Source: a virus
DNA length: 44,747 nt
Direction: 5' to 3' (one strand)
IMG/VR virus record: IMGVR_UViG_3300022723_000245
Span: 1 to 44,747 of that record
Position numbers and translations under genes: made by a program. The notes beneath the pieces were generated by a model. The model did no database searches. It was not told the origin of the DNA and worked only from the letters and a program-made list of their open reading frames with translations. Position 1 is the stretch's first letter. The number at the start of each line of letters is the position of its first letter. Below, one piece after another: positions 37,221 through 44,747 of the stretch.

Positions 37221-38655
37221 AAACATATTTGTAATTGCCAGAGTTCCAAAATCTTCTATATCCATTGTTAAACATGTTCTGATATTCAGTCAATTCTGGG
37301 TCAAAATCATCTAACAGATTATGTAGCCGATGCTTTTGACACGACATTCTAGACAAAACCACATTTCTTTTTATATAAAAATAGTTAGGTTTAGTTAATC
37401 CTTTGCATTTAAAGCCTAATTTGCTATATACTTTTCCATTTGATATATCAGCGTCAGCAAATGTCAATACTTTAGCTTTCCCAACAAGTCTTATAAATTC
37501 TTTAAACATTTTTGATGCACCGCCAACAACAGTAACGCCCATAATAGTAGCAAATCGGGCTATTTCGTAATCGTATTCATTTTTGGGTGATTTAACGAAC
37601 CCCATAGAACTAACCAGTTTGTTGTCATGTGTTAAACCTATTCTAATGCTGGCTGATACGCATCCGTGAAGATGGTTTTTATCCATAAATTCTTTATACT
37701 CTTTAAAATTTAGTTGTACGATAGAACATTTTCTGGCATATATTTTATTGTTATGCTTTAAATGATTATTGATAATTCCTAAATAGATTTCTTTTCTTTG
37801 TTTCCAAACATGTTCGTTTATGTGTACTAATCTTATACCTAAGTTTTCACATGTTATAGTCTTGTTCTGGTGTTTGAATATCTGTTTTTTACTTTCTTTG
37901 TGGTTGTAAGAATGCCAAAACCATCCATTGAATTCAATTGCCAATTTTTTAGTTGGAATATAAAAGTCTAATTCGTATGGTGTTATAATATTCCTATCAC
38001 AATAGTTATAGTTTATTCCATGATTGTCGAACAGACCAATCAATTCAGACTCATATTGATTGGAATAACATTTTGGACATCCGGATCCAATAACATGATC
38101 GCCTGCTATCTGTTCGAATTCTCCATGCTCTGGGCATATTATTATTATCTTGTTTTTATATCCAGAATAATTAACCAATGAATAATCATATTTATGATCA
38201 TGTTTTTCATTGCATCTGCTTATAAAATCATTTTGGTCTACTAATAAATAACTGGACCTATTGTCATTATAACATTTTGGACACCCGGCTTTTCTATATA
38301 AATGTTGGTCTATTCTTTGTCTAAATATTTCATGCTTTGGGCATATTATTTCCACTTTTTGTAAAGTGTTTTTTATGTTATCTTTAACGTATCTATACTT
38401 ATTGTTGTGAATCTTATTGGCTTTTGATACGAATTGAACGAAACTCATCCTTTGCTTATTTGACATTTTTTCATAAAAACATTTTCTACATCCCTTTTTG
38501 GAATATATGTGCCCGCCAGCTTTCTGTAAAAACAGACCATGTTTAGGACAAATTACACCAATTTTGCTTTTTAAATCTACATTGCTTGGTAGATTATCAT
38601 ATTTGTAATGACCATGAACAGAATTAGCCTTTTTGATATATTCTTCTCTATCCAT
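37210..38655 (-). CDS. Homing endonuclease with three DUF723-type fingers, Vsr-like core and GNAT-like C-terminus
   Basis: About 481 aa from ATG 38655; a GTG at 38682 gives nine more residues. Three repeated zinc fingers of the form ICPKHGLF...GCRKC, ICPKHEIF...GCPKC and ICPEHGEF...GCPKC lie at about residues 35-190. The nuclease core is ITPYELDFYIPTKKLAIEFN with GWFWHSYNHKE and LVHINEHVW. The C-terminus, EIARFATIMGVTVVGGASKM with KLGFKCKGLTKPNYFYIK, is paralogous to the 19382 endonuclease. The gene lies between the proofreading exonuclease and the polymerase N piece, which suggests these two were once adjacent or fused and that this is another homing site. Confidence 0.83.
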   Translation of the reverse strand: MDREEYIKKANSVHGHYKYDNLPSNVDLKSKIGVICPKHGLFLQKAGGHIYSKKGCRKCFYEKMSNKQRMSFVQFVSKANKIHNNKYRYVKDNIKNTLQKVEIICPKHEIFRQRIDQHLYRKAGCPKCYNDNRSSYLLVDQNDFISRCNEKHDHKYDYSLVNYSGYKNKIIIICPEHGEFEQIAGDHVIGSGCPKCYSNQYESELIGLFDNHGINYNYCDRNIITPYELDFYIPTKKLAIEFNGWFWHSYNHKESKKQIFKHQNKTITCENLGIRLVHINEHVWKQRKEIYLGIINNHLKHNNKIYARKCSIVQLNFKEYKEFMDKNHLHGCVSASIRIGLTHDNKLVSSMGFVKSPKNEYDYEIARFATIMGVTVVGGASKMFKEFIRLVGKAKVLTFADADISNGKVYSKLGFKCKGLTKPNYFYIKRNVVLSRMSCQKHRLHNLLDDFDPELTEYQNMFNNGYRRFWNSGNYKYVYES

Positions 38656-38683
38656 GTCATATCTTTGAATCCATAAGCACACA

Positions 38684-39247
38684 CTACATTTTGAAATATA
38701 GACCCTTCATCATTTTCTCAAAACATTTTGCTCCGGTAGCAGCGTCTGCCAAAGCGGCATGTGCCTTAGGGTTTTCAATTCCTAGGTGCTTGGAGATGAC
38801 TCCTTGGCTATCAGTCAAGTGCGTATAGCCATTCTTTACTTTGTATATGATCCATAAAGATATCAGGTCGATCCAAGTATTAGATGCAAATGGTGTTACT
38901 TGATATCGATCTGCGTTAGAATACCACATGCTCTTATCGAATTCAGCGTTTTGAGCGACTATTGTTGGCTTTTCTGAAGGACACACTTCTTGGAGATATT
39001 TATTGAAATCTAGCAACCCTTCTTCGGCATGGACACCAGTCTTTTCCCACTGGCTTTCACTATAATGGCCTACTTCTAGCGCTTCTTCGTCTGCATTATC
39101 TGGGTTTTGCAACAAAAGCCTTTTATGAAAGGTGCTTTTCAAATCCACGGAATAATCGTCTCTAATATAAACCGCACCTATTTCTGTAATATCGTGCTTA
39201 TATGGATCAAGACCGGATGTCTCTGTGTCTAAGAATATAAATGCCAT
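38684..39247 (-). CDS. DnaQ-like 3'-5' proofreading exonuclease
   Basis: A 187-aa DEDDh exonuclease. ExoI FLDTETSGLDPYKHDITEIG is at residue 4, ExoII VAQNAEFDKS near 98 and ExoIII KAHAALADAATG near 160 with the catalytic His. The length fits the core of the epsilon subunit of DNA polymerase III. It is encoded just upstream of an endonuclease gene and the polymerase N-terminal piece, so it is the likely proofreading partner of the fractured DnaE. The start follows GTATTTAACAAATATG without a clear Shine-Dalgarno sequence. Confidence 0.92.
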   Translation of the reverse strand: MAFIFLDTETSGLDPYKHDITEIGAVYIRDDYSVDLKSTFHKRLLLQNPDNADEEALEVGHYSESQWEKTGVHAEEGLLDFNKYLQEVCPSEKPTIVAQNAEFDKSMWYSNADRYQVTPFASNTWIDLISLWIIYKVKNGYTHLTDSQGVISKHLGIENPKAHAALADAATGAKCFEKMMKGLYFKM

Positions 39248-39259
39248 ATTTGTTAAATA

Positions 39260-39964
39260 CTAGGAGAAATTTCTAGCTGCGGTAGCATAATAATTGGTGC
39301 CGTCATATAAGAATGACCATATGTCAATTGATCCATCTGCATTAGATGCAGCTGGTTGATTGCCTTTAGGAAATAATACATTGGCTGGAAATATAGGTTC
39401 GTGATTTCCACCACTTCCTTGTGTCATAATTAATTGCAAGCTGGAAGGCCCAGGCGGGTCAGAAAATGAAATAGTAGTATCTTCAGTTAATGTTATACTT
39501 TGTTTGTTTCCTTTACACCAGTCAATACTAGCTGTAGATCCATTATTAGTAGCTGGCTTGACGGCATTATAAGAAGCTGATTTTTCGAATATAGCTTTAA
39601 ATGCAGTGGTAATAGTATCATCAGTCCCATCGACTAGACGCCAAAAGATACCGTTAGTAACATCTACCACTGCGTCTTCAATTAACCAAGTAATATATCT
39701 GTTAAAATCCTCTCCTTTGGATACTGTTTCAAGAATAGAAATGAATTTTTCTGATATTAGTAAATCAATATTATTAGACTTGGGGTCATATTTTGTCTCG
39801 AATTCCCACGTTTCATTATCATTAGCAGCAATTCTTGCGAATAAAGCGTGCAAGAACATATCTTTAATTTGGTCGCCAGCTTCAGCTACCACTTCTAGTT
39901 CTTCTGTGTCTAGAAGTTCTAACTTAAATCCTCGTGGTCTTGGTATTTGGAAGTCGTACGGCAT
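39260..39964 (-). CDS. Virion structural protein with C-terminal beta domain
   Basis: A 234-aa protein. Residues 1-140 are helical. Residues 145-234 (SIDWCKGNKQSITLTEDTTI, SFSDPPGPSSLQLIMTQGSG, IWSFLYDGTNYYATAARNF) match a beta domain found at the ends of many phage tail or fibre proteins, with pattern 'G..q.ltLt..tt..f..P.g...l.L...Q...G' and a final 'iw.f.ydG..yy.....nf'. Probably a tail spike, fibre or head-decoration subunit. The start lies four bases after an exact TATAAATA, and it is divergent from the giant adhesin at 40026. Confidence 0.7.
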   Translation of the reverse strand: MPYDFQIPRPRGFKLELLDTEELEVVAEAGDQIKDMFLHALFARIAANDNETWEFETKYDPKSNNIDLLISEKFISILETVSKGEDFNRYITWLIEDAVVDVTNGIFWRLVDGTDDTITTAFKAIFEKSASYNAVKPATNNGSTASIDWCKGNKQSITLTEDTTISFSDPPGPSSLQLIMTQGSGGNHEPIFPANVLFPKGNQPAASNADGSIDIWSFLYDGTNYYATAARNFS

Positions 39965-39968
39965 GTTT

Positions 39969-39976
39969 TATTTATA
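39969..39976 (-). promoter_or_regulatory. TATAAATA motif before 39964 gene
   Basis: An exact match to the T4 late promoter core, on the minus strand, ending four bases before the start codon. If used as in T4, transcription would start at or beyond the ATG, so it may instead be an AT-rich initiation region. Confidence 0.35.
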
Positions 39977-40011
39977 TTTGATGTGCTAAATAAGATGACT
40001 TTTAGGTTAAA

Positions 40012-40019
40012 TATAAATA
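40012..40019 (+). promoter_or_regulatory. TATAAATA motif before giant adhesin gene
   Basis: A second exact TATAAATA, on the plus strand, six bases before the ATG at 40026. T4 late transcripts start about 12 bases from the first T, which would give an almost leaderless message. A gp55-like gene at 26750 would be the matching sigma factor. Confidence 0.4.
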
Positions 40020-40025
40020 GCAAAA

Positions 40026-43000
40026 ATGAAGATTAGATATGTAAATACTTCTAGCCCTCCGGGAGGCACAGGACTTACTAATGATACTAGTGGTGTTAAT
40101 AGGGCATATAATTCATTAAGCGAAGCTGAAGCTGGTGAGCAAACTGACCTAACAATTGATAATGTTCCTCTAATAATTTATTGCAGTGGTGCCCCAGATG
40201 ATACTACTTTAGTCAATTTTAATACCGGTTGGAATACTGGCCCAGACGCGTATATTGAAATCAGGGGAAACCCTGACGATCCTAATGGTGAAAATGTTGG
40301 CGCTTTTGATGCCACCAAGTACAACTTGGCTTTTTCTGGTGGTAGTCGTCCCTTATCAATAGGCGTGCAGTATTTCCGTGTTGAGAAGATTCAAATCACA
40401 CACACTAAAAGTGGTGGAGATGCCGCTAGAGGCTCTATTGAGGTTAGACAGATAAGTGGAGCTGAAAGCGACACGGACATTAGAATATTAAGAAATGTCA
40501 TTAGACAGTCTGGGTCCACTAATGCAACACCACATGGCGTTAGAATAACTGATGGAAGCATTGATGGATCAATTAGGATTGAGAATAACGTAATATATGA
40601 TTATAATACCTCCGTTGATAGTAACGGAATTTTTGTCGATAATACTAATGCCAGTGCTAGTGTTATCGCTATTAATAATACAATTATTAATTGTAGTACT
40701 CCGATAGAAGATGATCCTTCTGTTACTAAGGCCACTAACAATATTGACCAAGACGCCGCCAATTCGTATGACGGAACATTTGTAGCTGGTAGTGGGTTTA
40801 ACCTAACAGATCAGGCCACTGGGCTGCCTGGGGGTAGCAATGTTTATAATTCATCGTTAACTTTCGTTGACGCTGCTGGCGATGACTTCCATTTAACTGA
40901 TTCTGACGCTGATGCTATTGGTGCTGGTGTCGGACCTAATACTGATATTGATGTTCCTGACATTGACATTGACGGTGATGTTAGGTCTGGCGCCAATACA
41001 GATATTGGGTTTGATGAATTTGTTGCAGACTCTAGTTCTTCTACTGATCTTCTGTCAACTTCTTCATCATCAACCCCGCAAGAGTCAAGCTCTTCCACTA
41101 GCACTTCTGACGCCGATAGTTTGAGTAGTTCGTCACTGTTTACTTCTAGCTCTAGTAGTTCAATCAGTTCTCCTTCTTCTAATTCAAGCTCATCTGATTC
41201 TTCAAGTTCTTCCTCTAGCAGCGTTAGCCTATCTTCTAACTCTAGCTCGTCCGATTCGTCTAACTCTAGCTCGTCCGATTCGTCTAACTCTAGCTCGTCC
41301 GATTCGTCTAACTCTAGCTCGTCCGATTCAAACAGCAGCACATCAACTAGTAGTTCACCAACTTCTGGGTCTACTCAAAGTCAAAGTACGTCTTCTGGTG
41401 ATCCCCAATCTCTATCATCATCATCAGGCTCATCTGTAAGCCGCTCATTCTCGTCATCTTCTGTTAGCACGAGATCTACTCAGAGTATTGAAGAAACTTC
41501 TAGTAGTCAGAGTGCTTCTGGATCGAGTTCGTCGTCTCCAGTGGAGACTAGCTCTAGTAGTTCTGTAGACTATCTGTTTCCAGAGAACTGGGGCAAATGC
41601 GCCAGACTGTGTATTAATGTTGACTTGGTTGAAGAGGGTGTGGTTGACTTTCCAGTTATGGTCACCCATAACAATGTTGATATTTCGATGTTAGACTTGG
41701 ATGGCCCTACTCCAGCCAGGACAGACGGTGGAGATATTAGGTTCTCATTGGACGAAATGGGAACTCAAATGTTGGCAGCCGATATTGTCGAGATCAGTCT
41801 GTCATCAGACCCTGATGAATCCAGATTTACAGCTTATGTTAAAATTCCTGAATTAAGTATAACTGAAGACACTTGTTTCTATATCTGGTGGTTTAATCCA
41901 TCTGCAACTCTTCCTAATGACAACAGTGCTATAGGCAGGCATTCTGTTTACTCCAATAATTATCAAGGGTTATGGCAATTAGGTGCTTTTAATGGAACTA
42001 CAGTAGAAGATAGAACAAATTCAAATATTGATATGACTGAAGCTGGGTCCATTTCAATATCAGCTGTAGAAGATGGCTTATTCGCTAAGGCATTGAGATT
42101 TAGCGGTACTGGAAATTATTTAATTGATACTGATGGCGAGTCTATATTAAATGGCTTGGAGGCAATAACTGTTACTGCCATTGTCAAGTCAGATGTTACT
42201 GGAACTGATGCTGGCATATTTGATGGTAATGATCCAAATGGATCTGATACACATGTTCAACTTCGTTATGATGCAGCTGGATTTGCAGGTGGTGGCACCA
42301 ATGTTTTGAAAGGTGGTGTCAATAGTATAAATAACAATGCCTTTGAAACTTCAAATAATTCACAAACCACTGATTGGCAAATGGTATCAATGGTATGGGA
42401 TTCTAACTTCCCAGTAGGAAACAGACAAGCTCAAATATTTATAGATGCTGTTCTTGACACCCCAACGGAAGTTAGTGGCCAAAAAAGCACTCCCATAGCT
42501 GATAATGATGAATGGTCTATAGGCAGGGCTTCTAAGTTTGGAGGCTCTGCCAATGGCTGGGATGGTTTGATCCAAGAAGTTAGTGTCTCATCGATTCGTC
42601 GTACTGCTGGCTGGATTCAGACTGAATATAATAACAGATTTAATAACATTGAATTTTTTAGCTTAATGCCATGTAACTCGTCATCCAGCACTTCTGGCTC
42701 CAGCCTTAGCACTTCTAGTTCCAGCTCAAGCAATACCCCATCTACTTCGACTAGTTCTGATTCTAGCCTGTCTACGGTTAGCACATCTAGCTCCAGCTCA
42801 AGCAATACCCCATCTACTTCAAGTAGTAGCGGTTCTTCCTTAAGCACTTCAAGCTCTGGCAGCAGCAATACCCCATCTTCTAGCTCCAGTGATGACCCAT
42901 CGTCCCCGAGCACGTCAAGCACATCTAGTAGTTCTAACACTATTTCTTCTACTAGTACTTCCTCAATGTCTTCTGTAACAGAGACGTCATCATCAATATC

Positions 43001-44747
43001 TAGTTTTTCTAATTCATTTAGTACTCAGTCTACAGAATCATTAACTATTTCTACATCGTCTGATAGTTCTTCGTCATTCAGTTCAATACCAACTGTTTCT
43101 ACTTCTAGCTCTACTTCTCTTCATGAAGAACGCATCTGTATCGTTGAAGATGATTTTTTCGATGACACTCAACATCAAGATCTGACCCGTATTATCCAGT
43201 GGGGCGGTCATCCTATTGGTGCCACTGGTTTCTTATATAGCGACCATCTAGATCAGCAAGCAGTTCATCCCAATATGTCTGGTGGTGAATATGATATTTC
43301 TGGATTTAATGGATTTTTTGATAATAATCTAAACACTTTTGTATGTTTGGACTGGGAATTCCCAGAAGAAATTCCACATGATACTTCAAGAGTTGAAGTA
43401 ACTTGTGGATTGAGTTGGTCGTCTTTGTCGACTAGTGGCGAAGGAAGAAGAATTGTATTAACATTAATGGAAGATTATCCATCAGGCGGCCCGCAGGTAG
43501 GGGATTTCAATGAGGGGGTTGATGACTTTGATCCAGGTGTGGCCCCATTTGGTAGGCCAGCATATGGTGTAAGAGTTTTAGGGCAGACCATTCCAGATAA
43601 CATTATTATGACTTATGGTGGTGGTGAAGTTGATGTAGGTGAATTTGAACATACTGACTATTCTTGGCTTCCTGGTTTTTATTCTGCTGCTGGTGGTGGC
43701 AATCCTGGTGTAGGGCCAGATTTCCCCAGTAATGGATATGTCACTGGTTTTGCCCCTCTTTCAACCACAAGATGGGTTCAATTGAAATGGGTTATTAGTC
43801 CAGGCAGTCAGCAGATCTTTATTGATAATGTTTTAATAGCTGAAATGCCACTACCTCAAAATAGCGATGAAGCTCCACTTTATCGCTATTTTGAATCATT
43901 CAAGGCTTTGAGGCTGTACTTTAGATCAGCTGATGATACAGAATACGTATCTGGTCTTAAAGTATGTTATACTGATTTGAGGGTCGGTAGCGTAAGCACA
44001 AGCTCTAGCAGTACTTCCTCATCTAGTATATCTTCTGACACTAGCATCTCTTCATTGTCGTCAGAGTCAACCATAACTACAGCCAGCTCTGTGTCGTCTG
44101 CTAGCTCTCAGAGTAGTTTAAGTACCAGCAGTTCTAGTAGTTCTAATACCCCTTCAACAAGCTCTACTTCTACTTCATCAGATAGCAGTATAAGTTCTCA
44201 GAGTACTAGTAGCTCAAGTTCTAGCAATACTCCATCTACAAGTTCTACTTCGTCTTCGCCATCTAGCTTGAGCACTAGTTCTAGCTCAAGTAATACTCCT
44301 TCTACATCTTCTAGCTCTACCTCTAGTGGTTCTTCTCAGAGTAGTCTGAGCACATCCAGTTCTAGCTCAAGCAATACTCCTTCTACATCTTCTAGCTCTA
44401 CTTCTTCTCCTAGCTCGATAAGTTCTCAGAGCACCAGCAGCTCTAGCTCAAGTAATACTCCTTCTACATCTTCTAGCTCTACCTCTAGTGGTTCTTCTCA
44501 GAGTAGTCTGAGCACATCCAGTTCTAGTAGTGATGATACTTCTAGTTCTAGCTCAAGTAATACTCCTTCTACATCATCTACTTCTACTTCAAGTGATTCT
44601 TCACTGAGTAGTCTGAGCACATCTAGTTCTAGCTCAAGTAATACTCCTTCTACATCATCTACTTCTACTTCAAGTGATTCTTCACTGAGTAGTCTGAGCA
44701 CATCTAGTTCTAGCTCAAGTAATACTCCTTCTACATCATCTACTTCT
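40026..44747 (+). CDS. Giant serine-rich adhesin: beta-helix, DUF2341/LamG-like and further lectin-like domain (partial)
   Basis: An uninterrupted frame of 1,574 codons from ATG 40026 that runs off the window. Residues about 1-335 are a right-handed beta-helix: RILRNVIRQSGS, RIENNVIYDYNTS and AINNTIINCS are its coils, and DIDIDGDVRSGANTDIGFDE is the end motif often seen after such helices. A serine-rich linker follows (about 336-515). YLFPENWGKCARLCINVDLV to WQLGAF and then IQEVSVSSIRRTAGWIQTEY fit a DUF2341 plus LamG pair (about 518-880). A second serine linker (about 880-1035) leads to another concanavalin-like domain (EERICIVEDDFFDDTQ to LRLYFRSADDTEY, about 1037-1318). A third serine-rich region with 81-bp tandem repeats continues to the edge. 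It is likely a multi-tip receptor-binding fibre. Confidence 0.85.
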   Translation, partial: MKIRYVNTSSPPGGTGLTNDTSGVNRAYNSLSEAEAGEQTDLTIDNVPLIIYCSGAPDDTTLVNFNTGWNTGPDAYIEIRGNPDDPNGENVGAFDATKYNLAFSGGSRPLSIGVQYFRVEKIQITHTKSGGDAARGSIEVRQISGAESDTDIRILRNVIRQSGSTNATPHGVRITDGSIDGSIRIENNVIYDYNTSVDSNGIFVDNTNASASVIAINNTIINCSTPIEDDPSVTKATNNIDQDAANSYDGTFVAGSGFNLTDQATGLPGGSNVYNSSLTFVDAAGDDFHLTDSDADAIGAGVGPNTDIDVPDIDIDGDVRSGANTDIGFDEFVADSSSSTDLLSTSSSSTPQESSSSTSTSDADSLSSSSLFTSSSSSSISSPSSNSSSSDSSSSSSSSVSLSSNSSSSDSSNSSSSDSSNSSSSDSSNSSSSDSNSSTSTSSSPTSGSTQSQSTSSGDPQSLSSSSGSSVSRSFSSSSVSTRSTQSIEETSSSQSASGSSSSSPVETSSSSSVDYLFPENWGKCARLCINVDLVEEGVVDFPVMVTHNNVDISMLDLDGPTPARTDGGDIRFSLDEMGTQMLAADIVEISLSSDPDESRFTAYVKIPELSITEDTCFYIWWFNPSATLPNDNSAIGRHSVYSNNYQGLWQLGAFNGTTVEDRTNSNIDMTEAGSISISAVEDGLFAKALRFSGTGNYLIDTDGESILNGLEAITVTAIVKSDVTGTDAGIFDGNDPNGSDTHVQLRYDAAGFAGGGTNVLKGGVNSINNNAFETSNNSQTTDWQMVSMVWDSNFPVGNRQAQIFIDAVLDTPTEVSGQKSTPIADNDEWSIGRASKFGGSANGWDGLIQEVSVSSIRRTAGWIQTEYNNRFNNIEFFSLMPCNSSSSTSGSSLSTSSSSSSNTPSTSTSSDSSLSTVSTSSSSSSNTPSTSSSSGSSLSTSSSGSSNTPSSSSSDDPSSPSTSSTSSSSNTISSTSTSSMSSVTETSSSISSFSNSFSTQSTESLTISTSSDSSSSFSSIPTVSTSSSTSLHEERICIVEDDFFDDTQHQDLTRIIQWGGHPIGATGFLYSDHLDQQAVHPNMSGGEYDISGFNGFFDNNLNTFVCLDWEFPEEIPHDTSRVEVTCGLSWSSLSTSGEGRRIVLTLMEDYPSGGPQVGDFNEGVDDFDPGVAPFGRPAYGVRVLGQTIPDNIIMTYGGGEVDVGEFEHTDYSWLPGFYSAAGGGNPGVGPDFPSNGYVTGFAPLSTTRWVQLKWVISPGSQQIFIDNVLIAEMPLPQNSDEAPLYRYFESFKALRLYFRSADDTEYVSGLKVCYTDLRVGSVSTSSSSTSSSSISSDTSISSLSSESTITTASSVSSASSQSSLSTSSSSSSNTPSTSSTSTSSDSSISSQSTSSSSSSNTPSTSSTSSSPSSLSTSSSSSNTPSTSSSSTSSGSSQSSLSTSSSSSSNTPSTSSSSTSSPSSISSQSTSSSSSSNTPSTSSSSTSSGSSQSSLSTSSSSSDDTSSSSSSNTPSTSSTSTSSDSSLSSLSTSSSSSSNTPSTSSTSTSSDSSLSSLSTSSSSSSNTPSTSSTS
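44260..44747. repeat. Serine-rich tandem repeats, 81-bp unit at right edge
   Basis: The segment beginning TCTAGTTCTAGCTCAAGTAA occurs at 44541, 44622 and 44703, an exact 81-bp period (27 residues, including SSSSSSNTPSTSS). Looser copies extend leftward to about 44160. The array continues beyond the window. The period keeps the reading frame. Confidence 0.85.

Noticed and set aside
41454-41669. Arg-rich minus-strand frame
   Set aside because: Antisense of a continuous plus-strand coding region with clear domain structure.
40844-44701. Several Leu/Glu-rich minus-strand open frames (40844-41341, 42617-42940, 44498-44701)
   Set aside because: They are the antisense image of Ser codon runs in the giant adhesin: low complexity, no ribosome-binding sites and tied to the repeat period.

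Overview
The window is part of a large tailed double-stranded DNA phage genome. The evidence is three tRNA clusters (14 tRNA genes), tail-collar and serine-rich fibre genes, a T4-type recombination nuclease pair (gp46/gp47, SbcCD family), a DinG/XPD-type helicase, a DnaE-type replicative polymerase with a separate proofreading exonuclease, two sigma-like proteins, nucleotide-metabolism enzymes and many homing-endonuclease genes. The DNA is AT-rich. The host cannot be named. A group I intron in tRNA-Leu(UAA), placed as in cyanobacteria and plastids, is a hint only.

Layout. 1-1785: tRNA cluster 1 with a group I intron inside tRNA-Leu(UAA) and an HNH endonuclease whose start lies in the loop of a 19-bp hairpin. 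1787-4706: a collagen-like, serine-rich virion protein and a small membrane protein (minus strand). 4742-5394: promoter, leader RNA, hairpin, then tRNA-Tyr and four tRNA-Ser. 5442-10401: small unknown genes and a tail-fibre operon with three tandem tail-collar proteins. 10398-10867: promoter, leader RNA, hairpin, a broken tRNA, tRNA-Asn, and tRNA-Pro inside an 18-bp inverted repeat. 10874-13066: small unknown genes. 13032-39247, mostly minus strand: metabolism and replication. 39260-44747: two virion proteins, the last a giant serine-rich adhesin that runs off the window.

The central system is a DNA polymerase III alpha gene broken into separately encoded pieces. The N-terminal piece (35712-37220) lies about 14 kb from the catalytic and C-terminal pieces (15270-21288). 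The catalytic and C-terminal pieces carry the two halves of a split intein (N half 17765-18076, C half 16374-16490), with a free-standing homing endonuclease gene exactly between them. This is the 'fractured gene' arrangement first described from marine metagenomes. A second endonuclease separates the catalytic piece from an intein-like N fragment (20896-21288). Next to it, the codons for the catalytic DxDxDF motif lie behind a 103-nt four-tier hairpin and have no ordinary start codon. A third related endonuclease sits between the proofreading exonuclease and the polymerase N piece.

Other points are a PurZ-like adenylosuccinate synthetase homologue lacking the usual catalytic Asp (a possible base-modification enzyme), a LAGLIDADG endonuclease fused to dCMP deaminase, a degenerate RNase H, a flavoprotein overlapping a UDG-like gene, and four serine tRNAs beside several serine-rich virion proteins.
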